Below, in pieces: positions 29,313 through 40,332 of a stretch of 64,000 bases of DNA. Each line of letters opens with the position of its first letter. The first letter of the stretch is position 1. Under the pieces are notes generated by a model, which saw only the letters and a program-made list of their open reading frames with translations, was not told where the DNA came from and searched no databases. The position numbers and the translations under genes are program-made. The stretch is from Bradyrhizobium sp. BR13661 (GTDB taxonomy: Bacteria > Pseudomonadota > Alphaproteobacteria > Rhizobiales > Xanthobacteraceae), in NCBI RefSeq assembly GCF_029892425.1, contig NZ_JARXWB010000002.1, forward strand, positions 62,001 through 126,000, given 5' to 3'.

Positions 29313-32300
29313 ATCTTGGCCGTCTCTCCATCAACCAGCCCATCCTCGCGATGGTGCTGTCGATTGTGCTCCTGATCGTCGGTACGCTCGCTTATTCGAC
29401 GCTGCCGATCTCCGAATATCCGCAAGTGGTGCCGCCGACCGTCGTCGTCACCACGCAATATCCGGGCGCTTCGGCGCAAACCGTGTCCGACACCGTAGCC
29501 GCTCCGATCGAGCAGCAGATCAACGGCGTCGAGGACATGCTGTATCTCTACAGCCAGGCGACCTCGAACGGCCAGCTCACGATCACCGTCACCTTCAAGC
29601 TGGGCACCGATCTCGACAAGGCCCAGGTGCTGGTCCAGAACCGCGTCGCCATCGCGCAGCCGCAGCTGCCGGACGAGGTCCAGCGCAACGGCGTCGTCAC
29701 CCGCAAGAACTCGCCCGACATTCTGATGGTCGTGTTCATGCTGTCGCCGGACGACACGTTCGACCAGCTCTACATCTCCAATTACGCGCTGCTCCAGGTT
29801 CGCGACCAGCTGCTGCGCATCGACGGCGTCGGCGACATCCAGATTTTTGGCGCGCGCGACTATTCGATGCGCTTGTGGCTCGATCCTGATCGTATCGCCA
29901 ATCTCGGCCTCACTTCGACCGAGGTTCTGGCTGCGATCCGCGCCCAGAACGTCCAGATCGCGGGCGGCCAGATCGCCGAGCCGCCGATTGCCGATCGCGC
30001 CTTCCAGCCCAACCTGGTCTTCACGGGGCGACTGAAGGACCAGAAGCAGTTCGAGGATATCCTCATCAAGGCTGGCTCGGACGGCCGCACGGTGCGCTTG
30101 CGCGACGTCGCCCGCATCGAGCTCGGTGCGCTCGCCTATTCGACCAACAGCTTCCTGCTGCGTAAATCCGCCGTCGCCATGCTGGTGACGCAGCGGCCGG
30201 GATCGAATGCGCTCGCGACAGCCAAGAACATTTCCGACACCATGGCGAAGCTGAAGCAGAGCTTTCCGAAGGGCCTCGACTTCAACATCGGCTATAATCC
30301 GACCGAGTTCATCGCGCAGTCCGTGCACGAGCTGATCAAGACCATCTACGAAGCCATGCTGCTGGTGGTCGTCGTCGTGCTGGTGTTCCTGCAGGGCTGG
30401 CGTCCCGCGATCATCCCGATCATCGCGATTCCCGTGTCGCTGGTCGGCACCTTCGCAGTGATGGCGGCGCTGGGCTTCTCGATCAACAATCTCACGCTGT
30501 TCGGCCTCGTGCTCGCCGTCGGCATCGTGGTCGACGACGCCATTGTCGTGGTCGAGAATGTCGAGCGGCATCTGGAACATGGCCTCAGCCGGCGTGACGC
30601 TGCGCTGAAGACCATGGAGGAAGTCGGCGGCGCGCTGGTCTCGATCGCGCTCGTGCTGTGCGCGGTGTTCGTGCCGACGGCGTTCATCGGCGGCATATCC
30701 GGGCAGTTCTTCCAGCAATTCGCTGTCACCATCGCGGTTGCGACCGCAATCTCCTGCTTCTGCTCGCTGACGCTGTCGCCGGCGCTGGCCTCGCAGATCC
30801 TCACCCCGCATGAGGAGAAGCGGCCGCCCGCCGCCTGGAATCTGCTTGCGCGGGGTTGGAATGCCTTCACCGGCGCCTTCAATCGCGTCTTCGATCGGCT
30901 CTCGCATGGCTATGCCGGCCTCGCCAATTTCGTGATCCGGCACTCGGTGGTGATGCTGCTGATCTACGTCGTGCTGATCGGCAGCGCCGGCTGGCTGATC
31001 GGGACGACGTCGCAGGGCTTCATCCCCGCCCAGGACCGCGGCTACGTCATCGTCTCGGTGCAGTTGCCGGGTGCGGCATCGCTGGCGCGGACCACCGAGA
31101 TTGTCCGAGAGATCGAGCGGACCGCGCTGGACACGCCAGGCATTATCCGCGTGGCCGCCTTCGCCGGCTTCTCCGGCGCGACGCGAACGCAGGCCGGCAA
31201 TGCGGCGGCGCTCTTCCCTGTGTTCGATGAGCCCGAGGTGCGGTTGAAGAAGGGCCTGACGGCGAATGCCATCACGGCCGAGCTGCGCAAGCGCCTCGCC
31301 GCGATCCAGGGCGCCTTCATCATCGTCATTCCGCCGCCCGCCGTGCCTGGCATCGGCACGGGCGGCGGCTTCACCATCCGCATCCAGGACCGGCAAGGCC
31401 GAGGACCCGAGCTGCTGGCATCCGCGACCGACGAGCTCGTCGCCGCCGCGCGCAAATCGCCCTCGCTGCTTGCCCCCACGGTGTTCTCGCCGTTTTCGGC
31501 GAACACACCGCAGCTGTTCGTCGATATCGACCGCACCAAGGCGCAGAAGCTCGGCGTTCCCATCTCGAACATCAACGATACGATCCAGACCTATTTCGGA
31601 TCGACCTATGTCAACGACTTCAACCTGTTCGGCCGCACCTATCACGTCACCGCGCAGGCTGATTTCCCGTTCCGCAAAGAGCCCAGCGATCTCGCGCGCC
31701 TGCGGACGCGCAACGCCTCCGGCGACATGGTGATGCTCGGCAGCGTGGTCGACTTCAGGGATGTCTCGGGGCCTGACCGCGTCGCGCGCTATAATCTCTA
31801 CGCGGCGTCCGAGCTCCAGGGCGAGCCGGCGCCGGGGACGAGCTCGACCACCGCGCTCAATGCCATCAAGAAGCTCGCCGACGACACCTTGCCGAGCGGC
31901 TTCACCTTCGAGTGGACTGACTTGTCCTACCAGCAGGTCACCGGCGGCAATGCCGGCCTCTACGTCTTCCCGATCTGCGTGCTGTTCGTCTATCTCGTGC
32001 TCGCCGCGCAATATGGCAGCTGGACCTTGCCGTTCGCGGTGATCCTGATCGTGCCGATGTGCCTGCTGGCCGCCATGATCGGCGTGCGTATCATGGGCCA
32101 GGATGTCAACATCCTGACCCAGATCGGCTTCGTCGTGCTGGTGGGACTGGCGGCGAAAAACGCGATCCTGATCGTCGAGTTCGCGCGCGACATCGAGAAG
32201 GAAGGCAAGCCGCGGCTGGAGGCGGTGATCGACGCCTGCCGCCTGCGCTTGCGGCCGATCCTGATGACCTCCTTCGCCTTCATCCTCGGCGTGCTGCCGC

Positions 32301-32473
32301 TGGTGATCTCGTCCGGCTCGGGCTCCGAGATGCGTCAGGCGGTCGGCGTCGCCGTGTTCTTCGGCATGATCGGCGTCACCCTGTTCGGTCTGCTGTTCAC
32401 GCCGATCTTCTATGTGGTGGTGCGGAACCTGGCCGAGGGGCGGAACGAGAAGGGGACGGGGGTGGCGGGCTGA
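29309..32473 (+). CDS. RND multidrug efflux pump, HAE1 family (AcrB/MexB/OqxB-like)
   Basis: 1054 residues, the normal length of a tripartite proton-driven exporter. Twelve TM helices with two large periplasmic loops. 'LGRLSINQPILAMVLSIVLL' opens TM1; 'VGIVVDDAIVVVENVERHLE' in TM4 carries the Asp-Asp pair of the proton relay. Translationally coupled to the adaptor upstream. Only two genes of the three-part system are present, so an unlinked TolC/OprM-like channel is expected. Substrates (drugs, phenolics, plant flavonoids) cannot be told. Confidence 0.95.
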   Translation: MNLGRLSINQPILAMVLSIVLLIVGTLAYSTLPISEYPQVVPPTVVVTTQYPGASAQTVSDTVAAPIEQQINGVEDMLYLYSQATSNGQLTITVTFKLGTDLDKAQVLVQNRVAIAQPQLPDEVQRNGVVTRKNSPDILMVVFMLSPDDTFDQLYISNYALLQVRDQLLRIDGVGDIQIFGARDYSMRLWLDPDRIANLGLTSTEVLAAIRAQNVQIAGGQIAEPPIADRAFQPNLVFTGRLKDQKQFEDILIKAGSDGRTVRLRDVARIELGALAYSTNSFLLRKSAVAMLVTQRPGSNALATAKNISDTMAKLKQSFPKGLDFNIGYNPTEFIAQSVHELIKTIYEAMLLVVVVVLVFLQGWRPAIIPIIAIPVSLVGTFAVMAALGFSINNLTLFGLVLAVGIVVDDAIVVVENVERHLEHGLSRRDAALKTMEEVGGALVSIALVLCAVFVPTAFIGGISGQFFQQFAVTIAVATAISCFCSLTLSPALASQILTPHEEKRPPAAWNLLARGWNAFTGAFNRVFDRLSHGYAGLANFVIRHSVVMLLIYVVLIGSAGWLIGTTSQGFIPAQDRGYVIVSVQLPGAASLARTTEIVREIERTALDTPGIIRVAAFAGFSGATRTQAGNAAALFPVFDEPEVRLKKGLTANAITAELRKRLAAIQGAFIIVIPPPAVPGIGTGGGFTIRIQDRQGRGPELLASATDELVAAARKSPSLLAPTVFSPFSANTPQLFVDIDRTKAQKLGVPISNINDTIQTYFGSTYVNDFNLFGRTYHVTAQADFPFRKEPSDLARLRTRNASGDMVMLGSVVDFRDVSGPDRVARYNLYAASELQGEPAPGTSSTTALNAIKKLADDTLPSGFTFEWTDLSYQQVTGGNAGLYVFPICVLFVYLVLAAQYGSWTLPFAVILIVPMCLLAAMIGVRIMGQDVNILTQIGFVVLVGLAAKNAILIVEFARDIEKEGKPRLEAVIDACRLRLRPILMTSFAFILGVLPLVISSGSGSEMRQAVGVAVFFGMIGVTLFGLLFTPIFYVVVRNLAEGRNEKGTGVAG

Positions 32474-32510
32474 TTGTCATGACCGCCTCCGTTTCCACAC
32501 CCTCAGTGTC

Positions 32511-32549
32511 ATCCCCGCCTAGTGCGCAATTGCGCACGGGGGCGGGGAT
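32511..32549. repeat. Palindromic repeat fragment with a perfect 16-base core
   Basis: ATCCCCGCC (32511-32519) and GGCGGGGAT (32541-32549) enclose GTGCGCAATTGCGCAC (32522-32537), itself a perfect palindrome. It lies 38 bases after the pump stop and could serve as a terminator, though no T tract follows. Resembles the GTCCCGG-type family E elements. Confidence 0.65.
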
Positions 32550-32684
32550 CCATAACCCCAGGGAGGCGTGTGAGGCAAAGTCGGTCCTCCCTACCAACGG
32601 CCTACACCAAACCCATGGGCACGCGCGTTGTTCTTCACTACATTCCGTGCGATTTCAAAACAGAACACTGCTGGGAGCTAACAA

Positions 32685-33878
32685 ATGAAATCAGGACTTT
32701 TGGCCGCTGTCGCAACGTCGGCCCTGTTGCTGGCAGCGCCGGCCTCGGCGCAAGGCGTCAAGATCGGCATCCTCAACGATCAGTCGGGCGTCTATGCCGA
32801 TTACGGCGGCAAATGGTCGGTCGAAGCGGCCAAGATGGCGATCGAGGACTTTGGCGGCGAGGTGCTCGGCCAAAAAATCGAGCTGGTCACGGCCGACCAC
32901 CAGAACAAGCCGGATCTGGCGAGCTCGATCGCACGGCGCTGGTACGACGTCGAGAACGTCGACATGATCACGGAGCTGACCACCTCCTCGGTCGCGCTCG
33001 CGATCCACGAGCTCTCCAAGGAAAAGAAGAAGATCGACATCGTGGTGGGAGCCGCGACCTCGCGCCTCACCGGCGATGCGTGCCAGCCCTATGGCTTCCA
33101 CTGGGCCTATGACACCCGCGCGCTCGCCGTCGGCACCGGCGGTGCGCTGACCAAGGCCGGCGGCGACAGCTGGTTCTTCCTCACCGCCGACTATGCCTTC
33201 GGCTACGCGCTGGAGAAGGACACCAGCGAGATCGTCACTGCCAATGGCGGCAAGGTGCTCGGCTCGGTGCGCGTGCCGCTCAACTCCTCCGACTTCTCGT
33301 CCTTCCTGCTCCAGGCGCAGAGCTCGAAGGCGAAGATCGTCGGCCTTGCCAATGCCGGGCTCGACACCACCAACTCGATCAAGCAGGCCTCGGAGTTCGG
33401 CATCGTCGCCGGCGGCCAGAAGCTTGCCGGCCTGTTGATGACGCTCGCCGAAGTGAACGGCCTCGGTTTACAGGCCGCGCAGGGGCTGGTGCTGACCGAG
33501 GGCTATTACTGGGATCTCAACGACAAGACGCGCAATCTCGGCGAACGCTTCTTCAAGCGCACCGGGCGGATGCCGAGCATGATCCACGCCGGCACCTATT
33601 CGGCGACGCTGAGCTATCTGAAAGCCGTGAAGGCCGCCGGCACCAAGGATCCGGACGCCGTCGCCAAGAAGCTGAAGGAGCTGCCGGTCAACGACGACTT
33701 CGCGCAGGGCGGCAAGGTGCTCGAGAACGGCCGCATGGTCCACGACATGTATCTGTTCGAGGTCAAGAAGCCCTCGGAATCGAAGAAGCCGTGGGACTAT
33801 TACAAGCAGCTCGCGGTCGTCCCCGGCGACCAGGCGTTCGCAAGCGCCAAGGACAGCGGCTGCCCGCTGACGAAGTGA
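32685..33878 (+). CDS. ABC transporter substrate-binding protein, branched-chain amino acid type (orphan)
   Basis: 397 residues, ATG 32685 with GGGAG upstream. Signal peptide about 1-22 (MKSGLLAAVATSALLLAAPA, cleavage after ASA). Mature start 'VKIGILNDQSGVYADYGGKW' and 'VEAAKMAIEDFGGEVLGQKI' are typical of the aliphatic amide/branched-chain amino acid binding group. No permease or ATPase is linked. Many such orphan receptors in rhizobia bind aromatic or short organic acids; the ligand is unknown here. Confidence 0.9.
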   Translation: MKSGLLAAVATSALLLAAPASAQGVKIGILNDQSGVYADYGGKWSVEAAKMAIEDFGGEVLGQKIELVTADHQNKPDLASSIARRWYDVENVDMITELTTSSVALAIHELSKEKKKIDIVVGAATSRLTGDACQPYGFHWAYDTRALAVGTGGALTKAGGDSWFFLTADYAFGYALEKDTSEIVTANGGKVLGSVRVPLNSSDFSSFLLQAQSSKAKIVGLANAGLDTTNSIKQASEFGIVAGGQKLAGLLMTLAEVNGLGLQAAQGLVLTEGYYWDLNDKTRNLGERFFKRTGRMPSMIHAGTYSATLSYLKAVKAAGTKDPDAVAKKLKELPVNDDFAQGGKVLENGRMVHDMYLFEVKKPSESKKPWDYYKQLAVVPGDQAFASAKDSGCPLTK

Positions 33879-33883
33879 GTCTC

Positions 33884-34012
33884 TTGTCCCGGACGCGGCG
33901 CAGCGCTTCTTAGCGGTGCACCGCAGAGCCGGGACCCACGCTTCTCCACATCCCCGGCCAGAATGGGTCCCGGTTCAGCGGCGCAGCGTTACACGCTGCA
34001 CCGCGCCCGGGA
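33884..34012. repeat. Palindromic repeat, family E (GTCCCGG)
   Basis: Starts TTGTCCCGGACGCGGCGCAGCG and closes with CGCCCGGGACA; the centre holds CCGGGACCCA and its inverse ATGGGTCCCGG. It occupies the gap between the binding-protein stop and the convergent MAPEG gene. Relatives: 40173-40316 and 41651-41777. Confidence 0.7.
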
Positions 34013-34038
34013 CACGAGCGCGGGTGACGCCGCATGCA

Positions 34039-34425
34039 CTAGACCAACCGCAACACCACCGCGCCCAGCGCCCCCACCCACAGCGCGATGGCTGCGACGC
34101 CCTGGATCAAAAAACCCGGGCCGCGCTTGGCGGCCGCCTGCGTGTAGCCGACAAAGTAGGCGATGCGGCCGATGATCCAGACCGCGCCGATCGCGGCTGC
34201 GCTCGTGTCGCCGATGTAAATCGCGAACAGCCAGAGCGACGGCAGAAAAATCGGCATCCATTCCAGCGTGTTCATCTGGATGCGGAAGGCGCGCTCGAAA
34301 TCCGGATCGCCCGAGGTCGCCGGCACCTTGATGCCGGTCCTCGCCCGCGCCCGCGAGACATTGATGCTGGTGAAGAGATAGAACAGGACAGCAAGCAGCG
34401 TGACGAGCGCGGTCAAATGATACAT
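34039..34425 (-). CDS. MAPEG-family membrane protein
   Basis: 128 residues, four predicted TM helices. 'RARARTGIKVPATSGDPDFE' and 'RAFRIQMNTLEWMPIFLPSL' are the conserved MAPEG signature (the R-x-x-x-N-x-x-E region). The family includes microsomal glutathione transferases and eicosanoid enzymes; bacterial members are small GSH-dependent membrane enzymes, mostly unassigned. It lies 27 bases after the lipocalin-like gene on the same strand and is probably the last gene of that operon, which points to modification or export of a hydrophobic compound. Confidence 0.85.
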   Translation of the reverse strand: MYHLTALVTLLAVLFYLFTSINVSRARARTGIKVPATSGDPDFERAFRIQMNTLEWMPIFLPSLWLFAIYIGDTSAAAIGAVWIIGRIAYFVGYTQAAAKRGPGFLIQGVAAIALWVGALGAVVLRLV

Positions 34426-34452
34426 CGGAGCCTCCGGCGGATCGGATGCCGC

Positions 34453-35535
34453 TCAATAGCCGGTCAGCTCGAGATAGCCAACGCCGTCATGCGTGCCGGC
34501 GAAGCTGATCGGCCCCTCCCAATAGGAGAAGCCGGTCCCCATCCAGGCCTTTGGGTTGAGCGGCTTGCAGGAAATCGAGAATGAGCGCGACGGGATGACG
34601 ATCTGCCATTCCACCGGCAGCTTGCGGCCGGCCACGTCCGCTGTCGCCTTCGGCGTCATCTGGATATCGCTGCCTGCGATCATCCGTGTCTCACCATTGG
34701 CGCTGATCCAGTTGCCGAACGGATAGTCCTTGCCGTCCTTCTGGCGCAGCCGGTACAGCATCAGCTTGTCGCCGGAGGCGAGATGCAGCGACAGCCAGTC
34801 CCAGCCGGTCTGGTCGGTGTCGAGCGGCTGGCTGCTCCATTCGCGGTCCATCCAGGCCTGGCCGGAGACATCGACCCGGATGTCGTCGACGGTGAGCGTG
34901 CCGCGCGCACGGTAGAACGGCTGGCTGTAATAATACGACGCCTGTCCGCGCTCGGACTTGCGGCTGTAGCCGCCGTCGCCCTGCAGGACGACAGGGCGGT
35001 CCGCCTCCAGCGTCAGCGCATAGCTGAAATCGGTGCCTGAGGCCTTCAGCGTCACCGGCGACAGCGCGCGATCGTCGGCGTGTTCGGATCCCTTCATGTC
35101 CCAATCGTCAATCCACGCCGCGAACGGTTTGGCCTCGACATTTGCCTGACCGATGCCGCCGCGCGAAAACAGCTCGTTGAAGCGATGCGTGTCGGCGCGC
35201 GTCACCGCCGCATGGGCCATCCAGATCTGCTGATTGGCCCAGCCCTCGGCTTGCGGCCCCGGCCGAGCCGCCTGACGGAACAGCGTCCATTGCAGCCCGC
35301 AGGCAGCACCACCACTGTCGACGAGGTTCGCCGTCAGATACCACCATTCGATGCGAAAATCCGGGTGCGGTCCGTGATCTCCAGGGAACGAAAACACCTT
35401 GCCAGGCGTGACCTTCGCAAAGCCGTCGGCGGTCTCGCCAAGCCCGGCATATCCTTGCGCGCTGGCACGGCGCGCGAGCGCGAGCGCGGCGATGCCGCCC
35501 GCAAATGCGCGCCGCGAGAGTTTGTCAGCGCTCAT
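34453..35535 (-). CDS. AttH/CrtC-like lipocalin-fold protein, Tat-exported
   Basis: 360 residues from the ATG at 35535, which overlaps the end of the permease gene by 11 bases and has AAGGTG upstream; a TTG two codons earlier is less likely. The N-terminus 'KLSRRAFAGGIAALALARRA' is a twin-arginine signal. The body matches the family that contains AttH and carotenoid 1,2-hydratase: 'FRIEWWYLTANL', 'CGLQWTLFRQA', 'WMDREWSSQPL', 'GWDWLSLHLASG'. The fold is a double lipocalin that binds lipophilic molecules. Together with the upstream ABC genes it forms the AttEFGH-type arrangement. Enzymatic activity is unproven for most members. Confidence 0.85.
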   Translation of the reverse strand: MSADKLSRRAFAGGIAALALARRASAQGYAGLGETADGFAKVTPGKVFSFPGDHGPHPDFRIEWWYLTANLVDSGGAACGLQWTLFRQAARPGPQAEGWANQQIWMAHAAVTRADTHRFNELFSRGGIGQANVEAKPFAAWIDDWDMKGSEHADDRALSPVTLKASGTDFSYALTLEADRPVVLQGDGGYSRKSERGQASYYYSQPFYRARGTLTVDDIRVDVSGQAWMDREWSSQPLDTDQTGWDWLSLHLASGDKLMLYRLRQKDGKDYPFGNWISANGETRMIAGSDIQMTPKATADVAGRKLPVEWQIVIPSRSFSISCKPLNPKAWMGTGFSYWEGPISFAGTHDGVGYLELTGY

Positions 35536-37983
35536 TGGCAAACACCTTGACGAGGTGTGCGGCCTGCATCCCCGCCAGCCGCAACACCGGCAGCAGCGCG
35601 GCCAGCAGCGAAGCGATCAGCGCGACCGCGACCAGCTCGACCAGTTGCAGCGGAAATACATGGAACGGCAGCCGCCAGCCGAACGCCTTCACGTTGACGA
35701 TCGCAATCAGGCACCATGCCACCAAGAGCCCAAGCGGCACGGCGAGCAGCGACGTGAACAGTGCAACCGACAGCGTCTTGGTCAGCTCGATCGCGGCAAG
35801 CCGCGACCGCGTGATGCCGATGGCCCAGAGCGGTGCGAGCTGTGGCAACCGCGAATTCGCCAGCGTGAGCAGGCTGGTCAGCAGCGCGATGCCGGCGACG
35901 CCGAGCGTGAAGGCGTTCAGCGCCGAGGTCACCGCAAAGGTGCGGTTGAAGATGCGGATCGACTCCGCCTTCACCGTTGCCTGGTCAGCCACTGCGCGGT
36001 CGTCGAGCGCGAACTGCTTCTGCAAGGCTGTAATCAAGCCGGGAATCTTGTCGCGCGGGACAATCAGCCCGATCCGCGTCTGCGGCGTCTGCGGAAACTG
36101 CCGGATCAGCGCCGCGACATTCACCGCGAGCTGTCCCTTGGGGTTGCCGTAATCGGCATAGATGCCGACGATGTCGAGCTCCCAGGTCCCGCCCGGCGCC
36201 GGCACCTCGATGACGTCGCCGACGCGGACATTGAGACGGCGGCTGAGCTGCTCGCTGATGAAGGCGGCATTGCCCGGCACCAGCTGGGTCCAGGCGCGCG
36301 GCGCCGTCTCCAAAAGCGGCCAGCGCTCGCGATAGAGCGCGTGATCGGGCAGGCCGAGCAATTCCACCGGCTGACCCTGGACCTGCGTTTCTGCCCGCCC
36401 ACCGGACAGGATCGCCTGCACCTCGCTGCGGTCCTTCAGCCAGTTGCGGATCGCAATGCTTTGCGCATTGTCCGCGGCGCTGATGTAGACATCGGCGGCG
36501 AGACGTCCATCGAGCCAGCCGACAAAGGTGCGGCTGAACGTTTCCACCATGGTGGACACCCCGACATTGACCGCGAGCGCGAGCAGCAGCGCCATCAGCG
36601 CCAGCGACAATCCGGAGAGCTGCTGCCGGCTGTCCGCCCAGAACCACAGCGCCAGCGGCCCGCGCGCAAGACGCTGGCCCGCGAGCATGAGGATCTCGAG
36701 GAGGGCCGGCAGGATCAGTGCCGCCCCGAGCATCAGCGCGGCAAGCAGGCCAAAGCCCGCGATCAGCGATTGACCGTACTCAAGCAGCAGCCACGCCGCG
36801 GCAAACACGGCGCAGGCCGCGAGACTTTGCAGGATCAGCCAGCGGCGCTGCCGCTGCTGCCAGGCGTGCGGTTGCGCCGTGGCGAGCATCGGCATCCGGA
36901 TCGCCTTGATCAGGCTGGTCGCCGCCGCCACGATCGCGCCCGCCACGCTGATGCCGATGCCCGCAAGCCACCATTCGGGCCGCAGCGTGAGCTGCCCCGG
37001 AATCGGCGCGCCGTAGAGTCCACGCAGCGACGCTGCGACGTCGGGCAACAGCGCCGCCGCAATGAAGTAACCGCAGACCAGCCCGATCAACCCCGCGACC
37101 AGCGCCAGCGCCACCAACTCGACGACCAGCACGGAGTTGACCAGCCGTGCCGAGGCACCGCAGGCGCGCAAGGTACGCAGCATCGGCAGCCGCTGCTCGA
37201 AAGCGAGACCGACGGCGGAATTGACGATGAAGAGACCGACGAAGAACGACAGCAGTCCGAAGGCCGTGAGGTTGAGGTGGAAGCTGTCGGTCAGCCGCTC
37301 CAGCTCGGTCTCGGCGGTCGGCTCTATCAGCTTCAACCGGTCGCCGACGACGCTTGCCAGCGGCGCGGGCTTGCCCTTTGCCTTGCCGATCAACAGGCGC
37401 GAGAGTTGATCCGGCTTGTTCAGAAGCCGCTGCGCCACGCCGATATCGACCACCAGCACGTCGGGCACGAGCTGAGGCAGGACATGCAGCGGCGGCAGTT
37501 TTGTCCCGCTGCTGATCGGCGGCACGGCGCCTTCGCCTTCGTGCAGATCGCTCAGCGTCTCCTGCGCCACCAGCGTCTGGCCGGGTGCAGCGACGAAGCT
37601 GCTTAAGTCCGCAGCCCCGAGCCGCGGCGCATTGCCGACATCAACGGGCAGTGTCACCGGCTCGATGCCGAGCAGCCGCATCGGGCGTCCATTGATCTGA
37701 ACCCGGCCTTCCAGCACCGGCGAGACCGGCCAGCCGGCGCGGCGGAGTTTGACGAACAAGTCCTGTGAAAACGTCGCCGCGTCGGGCGCGACCAGCATGG
37801 CCGTCCGCACGCCGCCAAACGTCGCGGCCGCGCGGTCATAGGCGCTGCGGGCCTGCTGGTTGATCGCCTGCACCCCGCTCCACAGGGCGGTCGCCGCAAT
37901 CAGCCCGATCAGCAGTGTCGCGAACTGCATCCGGTGCCGGCGCCAATGGCTGAGCAGCACCGCCAGCACCCACAGCGCGCGGC

Positions 37984-37987
<4 letters not shown>
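35525..37987 (-). CDS. ABC transporter permease with FtsX domains (AttFG-like)
   Basis: 820 residues: an N-terminal TM helix, a periplasmic domain, and two FtsX-type four-helix blocks (about 245-440 and 680-820), as in fused MacB/LolCE-like permeases. The first block contains 'LNLTAFGLLSFFVGLFIVNS', the second 'TSALNAFTLGVAGIALLTSL'. Such mechanotransmission permeases move lipids or lipoproteins out of the inner membrane rather than import solutes. The start overlaps the ATPase stop (ATGA) and the end overlaps the lipocalin-like gene, so three genes are coupled. Confidence 0.88.
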
Positions 37988-38643
<656 letters not shown>

Positions 38644-38780
38644 TGCGCCGGACGGAATTAACTCAATGCTGCGTAGCACACTTGGTGTGGAAATGCCGGG
38701 GTTGCGTTGCCGATCAAGCCGTTGTTAGCTCCCAAGACGGCCAAATCAAAAGTGCCGACAAAAGACATACGGGGAGAATG

Positions 38781-40142
38781 ATGAGCGCTCAGGGAACGCC
38801 CAAGGTGGCGGGCAGGACGGCAGGGGTGTCCCAAGGGATCAACCAAGGGACCGCAAAGGCGACGCCGAAGGGCGCCTGGGCCATCACTTTTCTCCTCTTT
38901 CTCTTCATGGTGGTGAACTTCGCCGACAAGATCGTCGTCGGCCTCGCCGGCGTGCCGATCATGACCGATCTGAAGCTCGAGCCCGCGCAATTCGGCCTGC
39001 TCGGCTCCTCGTTCTTCTTCCTGTTCTCGATCTCGGCCATCGTGGTCGGCTTCATCGTCAACAAGGTGGCAACGCGCTATGTGCTGCTGACCATGGCGGT
39101 GATCTGGGCGCTGGCGCAGTTTCCGATGGTCGGCACCGTCTCCTTCACCACGCTGTTGATCTGCCGCATCGTGCTCGGTGCCGGCGAAGGTCCGGCCGCC
39201 TCGGTGGCGATGCACGCCATCTACAAATGGTTCCCGGACGAGAAGCGCACGCTGCCGACCGCGGTCCTGACGCAGGGCTCGGCCTTCGGCGTCATCCTGG
39301 CCGTGCCGGCGTTGAACTGGGTCATCGTCAATCATTCCTGGCACTATGCCTTCGGCGCGCTCGGTGTCGTCGGCCTGATCTGGGTCTGCGCCTGGCTCGC
39401 GCTTGGCAAGGAAGGCCCGCTCGAGGACACGCGGGCGCTCGCGGCCAATGAGCCGAAGATTCCCTACATCCAGCTTCTGACCTCGCGAACGTTCCTTGGC
39501 TGCGTGGTCGCGACCTTCGGCGCCTATTGGGCACTCTCGCTCGGCCTCACCTGGTTCACCGCCTTCATCATCACGGGGCTCGGCTTCTCGCAGCAGCAGG
39601 CCGGCTTCATCTCGATCCTGCCCTGGGTGTTTGGCGCCACCGTCGTCATCCTCACGGGCTGGATCTCGCAGGTGATGATGGCGCGCGGCTACACCACGCG
39701 CATCTCGCGCGGCGTGCTCGGCTCGGTGCCGCTGATCATCGGCGGCCTGATCCTGGCGTCGATGCCGCATGTCTCGGGCGCGGGTCTGCAGATCGCACTG
39801 CTCGTGGTCGGCTCCGGCCTCTGCGGCGCCATCTATGTCGTCTGCCCGCCGATGCTCGGCGAGTTCACACCGGCGTCGCAGCGCGGTGCGGTCATCGCGA
39901 TCTACGGCGCGCTCTACACGCTCTCGGGCATCATCGCGCCTTACGTGATGGGCAAGGTGATCCAGGGCGCCGGCTCCATGATCGATGGCTATATGACCGG
40001 CTTCACCATCAACGCCGTGATCATGGTCGGCTCCGGCGTCGTTGGCCTGCTGCTGCTCTGGCCGAACACGGAAAAGGCCAGGCTGACGCGGGGCGCGGCT
40101 CCGCGCTCAGCCGAGCTGAAGGGCGCCGTGTCGCCGACGTAA
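38781..40142 (+). CDS. MFS transporter, anion:cation symporter-like
   Basis: 453 residues from the ATG at 38781, preceded by GGGGAG; a second ATG lies one codon earlier, and the frame upstream is not supported. Twelve TM helices. 'GLLGSSFFFLFSISAIVVGF', 'RIVLGAGEGPAASVAMHAIY' and 'KWFPDEKRTLPTAVLTQGSA' resemble the ACS family, which imports organic acids such as tartrate, glucarate or phthalate. It stands alone on the plus strand between two minus-strand units. Confidence 0.88.
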   Translation: MSAQGTPKVAGRTAGVSQGINQGTAKATPKGAWAITFLLFLFMVVNFADKIVVGLAGVPIMTDLKLEPAQFGLLGSSFFFLFSISAIVVGFIVNKVATRYVLLTMAVIWALAQFPMVGTVSFTTLLICRIVLGAGEGPAASVAMHAIYKWFPDEKRTLPTAVLTQGSAFGVILAVPALNWVIVNHSWHYAFGALGVVGLIWVCAWLALGKEGPLEDTRALAANEPKIPYIQLLTSRTFLGCVVATFGAYWALSLGLTWFTAFIITGLGFSQQQAGFISILPWVFGATVVILTGWISQVMMARGYTTRISRGVLGSVPLIIGGLILASMPHVSGAGLQIALLVVGSGLCGAIYVVCPPMLGEFTPASQRGAVIAIYGALYTLSGIIAPYVMGKVIQGAGSMIDGYMTGFTINAVIMVGSGVVGLLLLWPNTEKARLTRGAAPRSAELKGAVSPT

Positions 40143-40172
40143 GGGGCGAACTGCCGGCCCAAGACCACAGCC

Positions 40173-40316
40173 GTCGTCCCGGACAAGCGCGCCATAAGGC
40201 GCGCGCCGATCCGGGACCCATAGCCACAGGGAGAAGCTTGGCGAAGACTCGTGGTGATCAGCTTCGCGCCGCAACTTCTCCTTGGGGAAATGGGTCCTGG
40301 CTTTCGCCAGGACGAC
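40173..40316. repeat. Palindromic repeat, family E copy
   Basis: Starts GTCGTCCCGGACAAGCGCGC and ends with ATGGGTCCTGGCTTTCGCCA plus GGACGAC (40290-40316). The right end is identical to the right arm of 41651-41777. It contains an inner CGCGCCATAAGGCGCG hairpin. Located between two convergent MFS genes, where it may act as a terminator. Confidence 0.8.
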
Positions 40317-40332
40317 AGTTGAACTTTGTTGC

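Noticed and set aside
29060..32011. 983-codon open frame on the minus strand opposite the RND pump
   Set aside because: Antisense shadow of a high-GC gene: His/Asp/Arg-rich composition, no domains, and the plus strand encodes an unmistakable pump.
35399..37606. 735-codon plus-strand frame opposite the permease
   Set aside because: Extremely Arg/Gln-rich translation without domains, fully covered by the FtsX permease and lipocalin-like genes.
38726..38738. 13-base match (inverse) to the ribosome site of the gene at 32685 (TGGGAGCTAACAA)
   Set aside because: Short, single, and not followed by a credible start codon; probably chance or a remnant too small to interpret.
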